Shown: positions 36,822 through 50,417 of the stretch, one piece after another
Layout: each line of letters starts with the position of its first letter
Position numbering within the stretch: the first letter of the stretch is position 1
Assembly (NCBI RefSeq): GCF_000189635.1
Contig: NW_002476370.1
Location: 62,001-126,000, forward strand
Length of the DNA: 64,000 nucleotides
Reading direction: 5' to 3'
Source: Tetrahymena thermophila SB210
Taxonomy: Eukaryota > Ciliophora > Oligohymenophorea > Hymenostomatida > Tetrahymenidae
Notes under the pieces: generated by a model
Told to the model about the DNA's origin: nothing
Databases searched by the model: none
What the model saw: only the letters and a program-made list of their open reading frames with translations
Position numbers and translations under genes: made by a program

Positions 36822-38020
36822 ATGGGTATAGTTAATTCATGTGAGAAATCTACAAGACAAGTCGATAATGAAGTCTATTTGAACGCGACTGGCGGAAGTC
36901 AATGTAGCAATAGAAAAACTCTTTAGCAGACCAGCACACTCTAAACTCAAGGTTAAAACAAAGAAAATCAAGCTAAATAACCAACTAATAAGTCAAACTC
37001 TTACCTTAAGTAGCATTAGGAAAATATTTCGCCAATATAAGAATTAACAACAGAAGAATCAAAGAATAGCAAGTCTGCTTATTCTAAAATGTTTGACAAA
37101 GGATTAATTGAAAGCAACGCTTTAAAAGTTCTAAAAATTGAATAAAATGAAACAAAATTACTCAACTCGATGTACTCAAATAATCTTTTGAATTCAACTG
37201 CTCTATATGACTGCTAAAGAAATAGATCATCATATTCTTAGTAATATATATTTATTCTACCAGTTTTATAAAACCAAATGCATTGTTTTTTAATAAATAA
37301 ATTTTTTAAAAACCACCTGAAAAAAATAGACATGTTGTAGGAAGTGTCTAGAGCAATTTACTATAACAGAATAACTCATATATGAATTGCAGTCAGGCAC
37401 AATTTATTGAAAAAGAAGGTATTAAATCAAGTAGACCTTCTCTCAATTAATAGAGTATGACAAGATCAACACATTCTACTTCCCTTTATGTTGCAAATGA
37501 GAGGAAGAGAGTCAAAGAGATATACGAAGATGGTTCTGTCTATGAAGGTCAAGTATTAAATGGATTGAGGGATGGGTAAGGCACATTCACTTACTCAAAT
37601 TAAGGAGCTAAGTATGTAGGCTAATGGCTTAAAGGTAACATCGAAGGATATGGCATACTTTTTTTCTCTGACAACAGAGTTGCATACGAAGGCCAATGGA
37701 GAGAAAATAAATTCAATGGGAACGGAGTCGTATACAATGAAAACCATTCAAAAAGGTAAAGTAAAATAGTTGGTTTCGACTATAAAAGTTTTGACAATAT
37801 TGAAGAAGAATGGTTTAAGTATGATGGAAACTTTGTAGATGATCAAAAAGATGGACTTGGAACTCTATACCTAAAAAACGGTGAGAAATTTGTGGGAAAC
37901 TTCCACAAAGATGCTGTGAATGGCAATGGAGCATTTTATTTGATTGACGGTACAATAATCTTAGGAGTTTGGGACAATAATAATTTAGTTCAAGAAACAA
38001 CAAGAATTAAAAGTTGTTGA
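36822..38020 (+). CDS. MORN-repeat protein with predicted myristoylation/palmitoylation N terminus
   Basis: Exons 36822-37240 and 37330-38020 (89-base intron, GTAATA...AATAG) give 369 aa. The N terminus MGIVNSC has Gly2, a small residue at 6 and Cys7, a typical dual acylation signal for membrane attachment. Residues ~20-200 are Gln/Asn/Ser-rich linker. From about residue 205 there are five to six MORN-type motifs: YEDGSVYEGQ, DGQGTFTY, GAKYVGQW, YEGQWRENKFNGNG, YDGNF with DGLGTLYLKNGEKFVGNF, and NGNGAFYL. MORN repeats bind lipids or act as membrane-cytoskeleton scaffolds in protists; a cortical scaffold is inferred. It ends KSC, so a second acylatable cysteine is possible. Confidence 0.88.
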
Positions 38021-41000
38021 ATTTGATTGTGTGATAAACACCATAAAATTAAAATCTGCTATAAAATTAAACATAAATAAATAAATTTATAAAACTAAAA
38101 CACTACTAAAAAGCTTAATAATAAACAAATAAATAACAAACCTAACTAATTTTCCTTGAGCAATCTATTAAAAAATTATTTATTTCCACAAAATTTATAT
38201 AAAAAATAAAATAAAAATTATTATTTATTCATAAAAATTATATTGTTTTACATTAAAATACATAGAAAACTTTGTTTATATTTTAATTATATAAAATGAG
38301 AATAAAAGCAATCAATTTTAATAAATTAAAATAAAATTTTGTTTATAAAAAAATATTGAAATTAACTTAAAAATAATTTTTGTTATTGAGTGTGTAAGCT
38401 CTTTTCCTTTATTTTTACTTAAAATATATTGTTTAAAAATTATTTTAATAAATAATTAAATATTAACATACATAATATTAAAGTAGAATAAATTAAATGT
38501 GTTATTTCTAGTAAACTTTTAAAATATTTTATTTGTATTTATTCAATGAACTTTTCAAAGAATAAAAAAAATTAACTTTGATAAAATTTAAATTTAAATT
38601 TTATTTAGAAGATATTTACTTAACTTATTTAATTTCTAAAAATTTTTAAATAAATAAATAAATTATTAATTTATTTAAATCACTAACTTAAAGAAAACTA
38701 AATCTTTTTATTTATTAATTGATAAGCGGAATCCATAATCATGAAAATTCATAAATTTGGATAAAATAATTTTTTACACAATTAAATTAATAATCAATTA
38801 ATAGAGATTGATGATATAATCACAAATTTCAAAAAATAAGCTTTCAACTCTATCAATTTTTAATAAAGTCCAAGATAAAATTTTAATGTGAATTTCGATT
38901 CGATAATTAATGTTATTTGCTTTGGATTTACTAATATTATTCTTTCAGATTTTGATTACAATTATATTGAAAAAAAACTACTTTGTTATTTGATTTTAAA
39001 TATAAATGTAAGCTACTCCATATTCTTCAAAAATCTGATTCCACAAAAAAATAAGTTCAAGAAAACATCTCATTGATAACTAACTGTATTTTTAATTATT
39101 TTATTATCAAAATCAACCTTTTAAAATATGTTAAAGCTGCTTATAATAATAGATTAAACTAAATCAATAAATCTCAAAAAAAATTGAAACTAAAAAGTTA
39201 TTTTCTTAAACCAAAAAGATAAGTTAAAATATAGACAGACTTATGATGGATGATAAATAAATGATAATAAGATGAATAAATTGAAAAAATACTTTAATAA
39301 TTGAATATAATATGTTTTGTTTTTTATTATTACATTTTTAATAGGATAATTTAACAAAGAATATATATAGCTATCTTTACGATAATGTTTACCTGAAAGT
39401 TATTAGAATATTATTCAAAAGAAAGTAGGTACATCCAAAAAATTTTTTAAAGAATCTATTTATAGTTTAAATATACGAGTTAAATAAAACATAACTTAGT
39501 TAGCAATATATTCATATTTTTTATATTGATAATCATTTATATATTAGATATATTTACTATGATTCCTCGTAAGCTTTCACTTACATAAAATTAAAATTAT
39601 ACTTGATAATTAATCTTTTGAAACTTGAGAAAAATAAAAAGAAATAAGAAATATATAAAAATATAAAAAGAAGTAAGAAATATAAAAAGAAATCATAAAT
39701 GTAAAAAGAAATAATAAATGTAAAAAGAAATAATAAATGTAAAAAGAAATAATTATTTTATAAAATAACAAATGTAAATAAAATTATAATTTTAATTTTA
39801 TGTAGAATATTTTTTTTACCTGTACTGATCTAAAAATGCTCCGATTGTAAATTCTCTCACGAGTAGCAAATGAAATTATAATTTGAAATTTTAATTTATA
39901 TAAATTAAAAAATATAATTTTGCTTTTAATTTCTATAATCAAAGATTTTTTTAGTTTTTTTCGTATAAGAAGCAGATAATTATATGTAAAGCTAATTTAT
40001 TTATTATTTTAAATTGAAGTGAAAATATTCATAATATATTAGTTTCTTGGTAAAAATATTGCACTTATTAATTATAATACTTAACTTCAATAAATAAAAG
40101 TGCAAAAATATTTATGGTTGAATTTGATTTATAATTTTTATAATAATTGATTGCCTTTTAATTCCATTATTTAATATTTTATAAATTACTATGTTAAAAA
40201 AGTAATAAATTATTTCAACTTTTCTTTTATAATTTATTGTAAGCTCCAAATTGGATTTTTAAAAATTCGACAATATAAAAAAAGTATTTAAAACTCAAAA
40301 TAAATGTATTTGAAATTTAGAAAGGTAGAAAATGAGCTACAATTTCTAGTTGAGCAAAATTTAAATTAATACTATCAAATTTCTATTAATAAATAAGTTA
40401 ATTTGAGAAACTTGTATTATAATCAATCAAATTTATAATTTAGATGATATAGATAAGATAAGCTATTTCATTCATTAAATATATTTTTTTCTCAAAATTT
40501 TTTTTAAATTATGCAAATTTCTTTAAATGCTTCTACAAGAATTATAATTTATTAATTAAATTAATCCAGTTCATTTTTTTATTTATTTACTGCTTTTGTT
40601 TTCTAAAGTAACTTTAGTCAAAAGAGTACCTTTATTAAAAATTCAATATAATTTTTTAAATCATTCTAGCTTTTTTAGTAATTATAATTTTATCTTAAAA
40701 TATTGAACATGGAGGTTGTATTTATCATTTTTCTCTTTTAGTTTATCATGAAAGCTTATTCTACAATCTAGCTTACAGTTGAGAGATGAAAGAAAAATAT
40801 TGAAGTAAAATTATTAATTTGACTAAAGATTTATATTTTAGTAAGCGAAAGATTAATTTAAATAATTTATCATTCAATATTCTTTACATGTAAATTTAAT
40901 GGAAAATATTTAGTATTTTTAATTATAGGTAGGTATTACTGACAAAAATACAATTAAATTTTAATCAAATAAAATAAATCATGCAAATTTCTATCAACCT

Positions 41001-42035
41001 AATTCAAGCAGTTTTTAATTTTTTTAAATATCGCTTAGATTAAGGTTACAGAAGATTATGAAGTAAATATTTGATAATTTAAAGAGAAAATTAATTAATT
41101 AATGATTGTATGAATTATGATTTATTGATTGCTTGATTCAATGAATGAATGAGACTGGGAATTTAAAAAAATTAAATTAACAAAGGAAAAAATATTTCAG
41201 TGAGAATCAATGCATCATCTCATACAAAATTAAATTTAGAAAGGAGATAAACATACAATATTATACCATTTATTCTATTATTATTAATATTAATACTATT
41301 ACTATTATTTTTATTATTGTTTTGTTTTATTGCTTAAGATAATTTAGTGAGTAGTGTTGGTTTATGTGTGTGTGTATATGTATTTATAGACATTCTTATT
41401 TAAGTGCTGGAAGAATTAAATTGCTAAACTTGTTTAATATTATATAGTTAGATGAAGATTATATCTGTTTATGCAATTAGTGAGAATAGATAGATATACT
41501 ATCTTTCATTCATCAACTGTAGGAGAAGGAAGTATTTTTATTTTTGTAAGCAAATTAAAAAATCATTCACTTAAATATTAAGAAGGGCTATCAAAACTAA
41601 TGGGTTTTATATAATAATTATAATTATTTATTTATTAAGTATTTATCTATCTTTTAAATGGGTGTAAACATTAATTATAGTAATTATTTTATTTATTTGA
41701 ATATCTATAGATATATTTATTATTCTACAATGCAGCTGCTAGTTTATTCATTTTTTTATTTCAATTGATTCAGCCTCATCAATAATTAAGTATGAGCATA
41801 AGTAATATCAATCTATCAATAAATCTATCTAAATGAGTTTTTAGTATTTTTGTAAATAGGTTGATTGATTGTTTGAAGAAAGTAATTAAAGCTAATTTTT
41901 TTCTTTTACTGCATTGATTTCTTAATTATTTTGGTAGAATTAATATTGTGTGTGTATGTGTGGTTAAGAAGAATAGTAGTGTAGAGTTAAATGGTAGAGT
42001 GAATAAAAATAATTATACAGGCTTTTCTTAAAAAA
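38021..42035. other. Gene desert of about 4 kb
   Basis: No convincing coding frame on either strand under the ciliate code. It contains an ~18-bp repeat run at ~39635-39752, GT/AT-rich simple sequence near 41360-41390 and 41945-41965, and long mixed A/T tracts. The short frame at 38888-39076 has no coding character. It lies between the 3' ends of the convergent MORN gene and the gene at 42036. Confidence 0.6.
39635..39752. repeat. Minisatellite, ~18-bp unit
   Basis: Repeated AAATGTAAAAAGAAATAAT-type units, perfect in the last three to four copies and more diverged to the left. Confidence 0.8.
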
Positions 42036-43815
42036 TCAATTGATGATAGTGTTTTATTTCTTTCTGATTCCTTAACAGAAGTTAAATATACTCAAATTGG
42101 AAGCATTTTCAGACTAAGATCTACTTCTGATAATATCATTATTTTAAATTATGTTGTTTACTATTTCACTATTTTAGGGCAAAGTATCGATAGGATAGAT
42201 GGGGTCTTCTTCAATACCACCAATTTCTTCATCGTTTTCTTCATCTTCCTCTTCTATTGTTTTTTATTCAGATCCAGATTTTAAACTACTGCTTCCGCTA
42301 AGCTCCAAAGGTCTCATTGGTAAGCTCTATGAATAGCTTCTCCTATTAATATTTAAAAAATGAATTAGGAATTAGAAAACAATAAATTTTTGATTGATTT
42401 GCACATATTATTAAATATAAAAATTCATTGAACATTATACTCATTGAAAGAATAAAAGAATGAGTGATTAATTAAGCTTGTAGATTTTATTAATAAATTC
42501 AAGATATTGTTTGGTGGCAAATGTTAAAAAGAGAGCAGCGTATTTATTTATACTCTCATTCAAAATGAATGGGGGCTAGATAATAGCTCATTGAAATTGA
42601 CCAAAAATCAAAATTTATCTAATTTTAGATTTTTCGGAGGTTTAATTGAAAAAATAACAAAATAAAGAGGCAGTAAATAAAATTAACATTGCGCTAATAA
42701 TTAGGTTTAAAAGAAGAAAGACAAGAAGATAGTTCGACTAACTTTGTTTGCTAAAATTTAAAAAGCAAACATCATTATTTACTGAATTATAACAATTTGA
42801 TTAGGTGTTTTATTAAAAAATTTCAATTAAGCTTATTCGAATACTTGAGTATAAATCAATCATTTCAAGTTTATTTTTTTCAGCTCAAAAAATAGAAATT
42901 TGTGCAAATAACTATCATTTTTCTAAATAAGTTCATAAAAATAGCTTACGTTTCTGTGGGTTATTCGTAACTATCGAGTGAAAATTCATTGTCTATGATA
43001 GGATCAGCGGCAAGAGGCCTTTTAAATTGGAAAAAATACTTTAATATAATTTATTTATTCCTAATTTAAATTTTTTTTTAGATTTTCAGGTAGAACAAAC
43101 AAGCAAGTTATTAAAATTAATTGTTTCTTTTTGTCAATTAAAAATATATTAGACGATTCATTCATTAATTTTTTGATTTGATAATATTTCTAAATCAGAC
43201 ATTAATTGCTGTTCAATTAGAATTTTTAAGTTTAGTATTGAATATAAATGGCTACTATTTATTGTCTGCCATACTGCTTGTTAGGCTAATTAGAATTTAT
43301 TGTATTGACTTCTTTTAAAACTCCTCAACTTTTACAGAAAATACATGAAGAAGAAATAACTCGAGTAGATTCGAAAAGTTGAAAAAAAATTAATAAGAAC
43401 GCTTGTTATACTCTTGTGTTTGTTTCTATTTAGAAATATATCAAATAAAACTAACTAACTAACTAATCAACTTTTAAAGAAAGAAAGAAACAAACAAATT
43501 GAATTGATAGCTTAGTTACCAATTTAATACTTATTTCCCATATTTGCTTAGCTCTGTAGCATTAACTTATTGCATTTACCTGAAAATATAAAAGAGGATA
43601 TTTTGAATTTGAATAAAAACGTACATGATTTTAGGACGAGCTGGAGGTTTATCAAATTTGCTTACATATTCTTTGTAATTCATAGATGAAAAAAACCTAC
43701 CACGATTAGGAGTGATATCTTCTAAATCATTGATATTTTCCTATTAATTTATTTCCTTTTCCTTTATGGTTAACTTTTCTGTCTTTTAAATAAGTTCTTT
43801 ATCGAAATCGCTCAT
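42036..43815 (-). CDS. Small acidic/Ser-rich protein, three exons, unknown function
   Basis: Exons 43815-43625, 43018-42950 and 42342-42036 give 188 aa. The frame runs through phase-compatible GT...AG junctions (AT|G, then AC|G). It begins MSDFDKELIQ, has a Pro/Arg patch (FDKPPARPKIM), an Arg/Ser segment (TRSYSQSLPMRP), an acidic stretch (EEEDEENDEEIGGIEEDP) and a Ser/Asn-rich end. The two introns are unusually long for this genome, 606 and 607 bases. A competing donor for the first (GTAAAT near 43580) would also keep the frame and add about 14 residues. No domain recognised. The acidic and Arg/Ser patches suggest a regulated, probably soluble protein, which is inference only. Confidence 0.68.
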
Positions 43816-45183
43816 TTTTAATCTATTTGTTTAAGTCAAAAGGGCAGTTTTTAATACTTGTTTGTTATATTTATTTTCTGCTTTTTTTTATTTCTTTGTC
43901 TTCTTCTTTTTTTTATTTGATTTACCTCTTTTTCTATTTAAATATTAATAATTCTTCCTTAACTCTTTTTATTTGCATTTAGACTGATTTAATTACTTAT
44001 TGTTAAAATAGTAAATCTGCTTTAACTTTTTATAAAATATTCATAATGTTTCAATTCTGTGTTATTTATTTATTGTTCATTAACCAATTTATTTATTCCT
44101 TCTATCTATTATGATAGTACTGCATGCATATATACATACAATTAATTAATTAACTAAATAATTTATTTATTTATTGTTTTTTATTTGTTTGTTTGTTTGA
44201 TTGTTATTCTTTTCCCCTATTACTTTATCTAAATATACTAAATTCTATTCCCTTTGTATATAAAAATAAATTGTAATAAGTTTTCATTCTCCTTTGATCG
44301 CATACTTCTATGGCTAAAATTCTTTTTAATTTCTTAAACCACTTCTTGAATTATTCTCACAAATTATAAATAGATAGATAGATCATAAACATTGAATTTA
44401 TATTTATCCTTTTCAAGTGATCTCTATTTTAAATTTAATTTAAGCAAAATGGAAAATTTTATAGTTTCATTTTTGTACTTCAACAGGATGAAAAAGAAAA
44501 ATTGAGTTGAGTTCCAACTTTCTGAGATTACAATATTTTTTATATTTTAAATATGACTCAGCTTAATCAAATAAATTATCTTATTTAGCTTCTTCAATTT
44601 TGACTTGAATTAATATACCAATTAGTTAACAACTTTAGCCTTACACATAATTAAACTAATATTAATTTTATTCTCAAAAAAAGTGTATTCTTATGTCTTC
44701 TTGTGTTATAATGGTGTACTATCGATGGAATTAATCAATAAATTAATTAATTTGCTTTAAAACTGGCTAACTATAAATCTTTTTAGCTTTATTTTAGCAT
44801 AAAAAAATTATGCATAGCAAAACTGCTTAATTAATTATTTAAATTTACTGAAGAATATTTAAAATTCGATCACTTCTAACTTACTTGTAAATTAATTAAT
44901 TAAATTAAATTATTTTCATTGATCTGAAAAGTGTTTTATCAAAATTCTCATGTTCTGTCTAAATTAAATTCACTTACATGATACTCTCTCATTTTTGCTT
45001 TATTATTTGCTAAAAATATATTGTTTGTGTCTAATTAAAAAAATTGATTTTTTTTAACAGTGTAGTTAATTAATTAAAAAGTCAAATCGTTTTATATGCT
45101 AAACAACATAATATCTTTCAAAATTAATTAAAATTTATTACTTTATTTAGATTAGTTTGTAAAGTTGCTTCAACTTTATTTAG
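43816..45183. other. Divergent intergenic region
   Basis: AT-rich, between the start of the small acidic gene (minus) and the start of the CTD phosphatase gene (plus). The bases just before ATG 45184 (TTTATTTAG) look like a splice acceptor, so a non-coding first exon is possible. No other feature. Confidence 0.5.
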
Positions 45184-47808
45184 ATGTTAAGCGAAAAGGT
45201 TAAAATTTACTGTCGAGGAGACGATAGAGACTACCTAATTTCATAGGTTATTGTTAGAAGAAATAATGTTTAAATTTCTTCAGTTTAATTCAATGCTAAA
45301 ACTGGCGATTGGGTTGAAAAAGGATAAGAACTGGGCAAATTGATTTGCTCTGATGGGTCTGAAAAAGTAATCAAAATTAATTTAAAAGGAACAATAGATT
45401 AAATCAATCAAAACATAACATTGAATGCGCCTTCATTTAGCTTATGCAATATTAACATTTGCGGGCATGATGAATTAAATCATACAGAGCTTTAGCACAT
45501 GTTTATTTGCTCCAAATGCTCAGAAGAAGTCTGGATATACAGAGATAAATCAGTAGGATTAATTGTAGCTTAAAATCTTTCAGACTTTAATTCAAGTAAA
45601 AGACTTGATCACAAAGATAAAGATTATGAGATTAAGTTTAGCTCAATAAAGAAGAATGAAATACTTTAACCTAAATCTCTTCTTTTTGAAGCAGAGCTGT
45701 GCTCTCAAAATAGTCAAAGTGACAGCGAAAGCGAAGATGAATCTGAAAAAATACAGTTTAATCTAAACGAAGTTATCTACATAAAGGACATCAATTACAA
45801 TTACAATAATGACAGAAGCTGGATTTTAAAATATGAAAAGGTTATTTGCTCTCATTAAAAAATAGACCAAAACAATAGTTGCGTCTACTGCTATCAAGAT
45901 CTCCCCAAGCATACAAATAAAGTGTATGCTGGATTAGATTAAAAGGATAAAAGTGTTTTAATTGGTAAAGAATATGCTGAATATTCTAAGAAATTAGCTC
46001 ATTAGCAGCTTCATAGCAATCAAAAGCTCATTCTTGTTTTAGATTTGGACAACACTATTTTACATGCTGTCCCTGCTATTAAGAATGCTCTTTTTGACAA
46101 TGCAGATGGTATTTAATAAGATTCTTTCAAAGAATTTCATAATAGGTATAGTAAATATGTGATTAAATTTCGTCCTTATATGAAGGAATTCTTGTAAACA
46201 GTATTACCTCATTATGAGATTTATATTTTTACAATGGCCATGCTAGATTATGCCAAGTGTGTTTGTGATTACTTAAAATAGACATACAAAGATATTTTAG
46301 ATGATTATCCTATGACATTTAATTATGACAGAATCATTTCTAGAGAATAGTTTAGCAGTAACAATAAAGATCTTTAACAGATTTTACCTAATTCTGAAAA
46401 AATTATGCTTATTTTGGATGACAGAGATGATGTTTGGGCTAAAAACAAAATGAATTTAGTAACTACTCTCCCTTATATTTATTGGTGGGAAGGAAGTGAC
46501 AGTTTTAACGAATAAGCATTCAAAGCTATTGATTAAATCTATGTTAACAGAGCTAACTATCACAGATAATTAAGTAAAAATTTTAAGAAGTCAATTAAAT
46601 CTTAGTCATAAACTCCAGCTAATGATGGTACAAATGGTAGCAAGAATTCTGATAGTTAAAATGAATTAAATGACTAAAAAAGTTTAAAAGATAGCACTTA
46701 GGAAGCAAATTCAGAGATTACAGTAGAAAAGTAAGCAAAGTAATCAGAAAAAAGCTAAAATAGCAATCAAGAAACTAATTAAGAGGAATAAAGTGATAAA
46801 ATAAATAGTTCTTAAGATAAAACATAATAAACAAATGAATAAGATAGTAAAACTTAAAATAACAAATAAGAAATAAGAATTGACGAAGAGAACCAAAAGA
46901 CTGAGATTGAAAACCAAGATAGTTCAAATGAAGACAAATAAAATGAGACTACAGAAAATTAAGGTATTCCAGAAAATGAAGAAAAAATGGATTTGGAATA
47001 AGATGAGTAGAATCAACTAGGTGATTAAAGTGAATAACAAATTACTCAAGAATACCCAAGTTTCAATTAAAGGGAATCTGAAATGGATTTATAAATTGAT
47101 TCTGTACAGTTGGAAGAATAAACAAAAGCACCAAATTAAACCATACAAGATGAATAAAAAAATTAAGTAAATTAGAATCCTTAATCTGCTTCCACAATAT
47201 TTTTGGAGGAAAAAAAGTACAGACCAAAGTACAAAGAATAAATATTGAATTAATACAATAATTATACTTTTTGGAAAACAAACTAGTCTTTACAATACAA
47301 GCTAACGGTAATTAAAAAAACAGACAACTACTTACTCTTTGCAGCACCTATATTGGTTCATTTAAAAAACAAGTATTACGAAGAAAGCGATGAAAGTAAA
47401 AGAGACATCAGATAAGCCTTCTCATATTATACTTCTCAAATTTTAAAAGGCGTAAAAATTTTGGTGTCATCAGTTATTAGAAAAGACAAAAATGAAACAG
47501 CTGAAAATAATATAATCTGCTAAAGATTTTAGAGAATGGGAGGAACCTTGGTTGAAAAACTAAAAAACGATTAAGAAATTCATTATTTAGTCATTGGAAG
47601 TTCTCCTAGAAAAGACAAACTAAGCAAGGCTATAGAAAAAAATATTCCAATAATTTCCTACAAATGGATAGAATACTGCTGGTACTATAACTACAAATTT
47701 GACATTTAAATTTTTGAAGTCAACAAAACTGATTTTACTTTCAAGAAAAATGACTAATTGATTCAACAAGAGCTTTTTGATAAATATTAAAATCTAATTT
47801 CAATTTGA
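45184..47808 (+). CDS. FCP1: RNA polymerase II CTD phosphatase, FCP1 type (FCPH + BRCT)
   Basis: A single exon of 874 aa. The N-terminal ~110 residues carry a lipoyl-like stretch (GDWVEKGQELGKL) and a zinc-type CxxC pair (ICSKCSEEV). A second element CSHQ...CVYCYQDL at about 225-245 is the signature preceding the catalytic domain in FCP1. The phosphatase DxDxT motif is DLDNT at about residues 287-291, and the later acidic motif LILDDRDDVW is about 120 residues on. Residues ~460-690 are a Gln/Asn/Glu/Ser-rich linker. A BRCT domain lies at about 730-860 (GVKILVSSV, RMGGTLVEKL, IISYKWIEYCW). FCP1 removes phosphate from the polymerase II C-terminal repeats to recycle the enzyme; nuclear. Domain order and length fit the family. 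Confidence 0.93.
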
Positions 47809-49742
47809 ATACAATCAATCAATTTATTTATATATTAATAAATTTATTAATTTATTTTAAATGTAATTAAAATTTATATTTATTTTAAATAAATAAATCA
47901 ATCAATTTTTATTTTCTTTTGATAAATTAAATATTCTTCTCAAAGTTAATAGAAAGTAAAATGAATAAAATTCAATGTAGAAAGAGCTTTTGATTAATAT
48001 AAAAATCTAACTAATTATAATTTGATTTATGTAAATATATTTTTATCAATAAACAAATAGATGCATAATAATTATTCATCAGATATATTAAATCTCTTAA
48101 ATGGTTGACAATAATAAAATTAATGTTTCATGCAGTGAAACTTTTCAATAAATATAAAAATCTAATAACAATTTGTATATTTGAAAAATAAATCAATAAA
48201 ATTTATTTTAAAAAAATAGCAATTTTTGATAATTACACATAGGGTTCCCATATGTGCACAGAATTCGATTTACAGAAAGCTGCGCACAAAATTTTTTCCA
48301 TTTTAAAATTATAAATAAATTAAATTTTCTTTTAATATTTAGTTGATAATAAAAAGATTATTCTATATATATAGCAAGAGGCTTTTTGATATTTCAACTT
48401 GAATATTTTAATTATCAAAGTGTCAATTAAATTTTTATTTTAATAAATAATCAAAATTGTTTTGTGTTTAAAAAATAAATATATTTATGCTTATTATAAT
48501 CATATTAACTTAAAAGTAATTTGTTAAAAATAAAACATATAAAATTTTTAGATGAAATAGTAAGTATTACCATAATATTTAATATTTAAAAATTATTTTT
48601 ATTTTTCAAGTAAATACCGTTTTTAAAGATGAGATGAATTATTTAGTTATAAGATATATTTGTAATAGAATAAATATTCTTCTATGAACTTAATTAAAAA
48701 TAATACTCTGTGATTGTGATTTTTTATTTCATGAAAAAAAATCATCTGCTTGAATATATAGAAAATAACTAAATAATGGATATAATTCGATTGATATATT
48801 AATCTACAAATAATTTTTCCTTCTATTATTAGAAATTTAAATTTAAAAATATTTAGCTTCTATATTATTCAAGTGCATTATTTGTTTAAACGCATTTATA
48901 TTTTAATGATATCATTACATTTTCTGATATGCAAATACTTTCTATTCTAATAAATTTGCTAAAACATCTAATAGCTGTTATTTATCTTTAGAGTATCTTT
49001 TATTAATAAAATGAAAGCTTTAAATTTACATAATTAAAGTAAAATAATTTTGAAATTTATTCAAATATATTTTCAACACTCATCAATAAATAAATATAAA
49101 TGAATTTATTTTATTGTTTTTAATATCATAAAAAAAATAATTAATTTTTCATGAATCAATTAAGAAATTTCTGATGAAATAGAAGCAAATTTATATGGAA
49201 AAAGTTGAAAATTTAATTAATTAATTTTTGACGTCAATTAAGTTAAAATTGAGCAATTATTAATAAAATATCGAGTTTATGTGTAAATATAAAAATAGAC
49301 AGACAGACAGTTTTCATCAATATTTAATTATTACTTGATTTGAAAATCTACCTAACGTAAAATCTCCATTCTAATAACTCAATTCGTTTTTAATATTTTA
49401 ACTTAAAATCTTTATTTTTTATTCATTTTCAAGTGCACCATTTTACAAAAATATTTTAGTTTTGGACATTTTTATTGAATTATTTATTGATTTTATTGAT
49501 TTTGCATTTGTGTTTATCTGGTTTATCATTACATTCATATAATTATATTATAATTTCCAAGGACATTTTTATATTAGTAATAGACTTAAGTATTCAATAA
49601 ACAAGCTTGCTTATGATTTAAAAATGAGCAAGTCTGAAAGTTTTAAAGATATAATTTAATTAAAAAAAACAATCAAATAAATAAATAATAAATAATAAAA
49701 TATTTAGTCTACTATATAATAAATTTAATAGTGTACTTAACA
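47809..49742. other. Intergenic region
   Basis: About 1.9 kb, AT-rich, no coding frame recognised. The only compositional island is 48241-48300, a short GC-rich patch with an inverted repeat (TGTGCAC at 48253-48259 and GCGCACA at 48282-48288), possibly a remnant mobile element. A (AGAC)n stub lies near 49298-49311. Confidence 0.5.
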
Positions 49743-50417
49743 ATGATAACCTACTAATTCTTAGAAGAAAAATACTTAGAAAGTGCTATTGATTGCATTC
49801 TTGAAACTAAAATTTAAAATGGGTCTGTCGGTGAGGCTATGTAGCTAACTAGAGAATTGCTAGAGTAATCTACTAGAAGCATGTTTTAAAATTAGAAGAT
49901 CTATGAAAACACATACATTGCAGTTGACCAATCAAAAGAAAATTTTGTTGCCGGAATAGTAATTTTTGTTGAGTTTTACGACTATCTCGACTATTTAAGT
50001 ACTCCATCAGAAGATCCTTAACTAGAAATGAGTAGAATAGTCTTGCTCAAAGCTGCTGAAACTTAGATTAAATTTAACTACAACCCTGGTGATTTCTTAG
50101 TATATATGAGCTTTGGAGTAAGAAGAGGGTATGAAAACTAAAAGATAGGACATTACATTTTATATAAATGCTACAATCACGCTTTAACCAAAGGATATTG
50201 TTATTTAGGAGGATTAATTTATAATCCCAAGAGTGGACATATTTGTCAAAAATATGGAGGTAAAATCGTTGGAGTCTTAACCCTTCAATAAATGGCTAGC
50301 TTAAATTAAAATTTCACAAAATTGCTATAAAATGATATCTATTTTATTAGACTTACAATTTAAGAGAATATTTCTAAATAGAATAGTGAAGAAGTATGTG
50401 AGTAGCCAAGACTTTGA
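49743..50417 (+). CDS. GNAT-like N-acetyltransferase
   Basis: A single exon of 224 aa. The core strand and motif-A region read FLVYMSFGVRRGYENQKIGH and continue YILYKCYNHALTKGY at about residues 117-152. This resembles the V-x-x-x-x-R-x-x-G-x-G/A acetyl-CoA pyrophosphate loop followed by the long helix of GNAT enzymes. An earlier region (TYIAVDQSKENFVAGIVIFVEF) fits beta strands 2-3. No signal peptide. The substrate cannot be told from sequence. The motif is imperfect (Gln-Lys-Ile-Gly in the loop), so catalytic activity is probable but not certain. Ends EEVCEQPRL. Confidence 0.75.

Noticed and set aside
37815..38003. Antisense 62-codon frame opposite the MORN gene
   Set aside because: It is the complement of the MORN-repeat coding sequence, where stop-free antisense frames arise from codon use.
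38888..39076. 62-codon plus-strand frame in the gene desert
   Set aside because: Low-complexity Phe/Ile/Asn composition, no neighbouring exons and no family resemblance.
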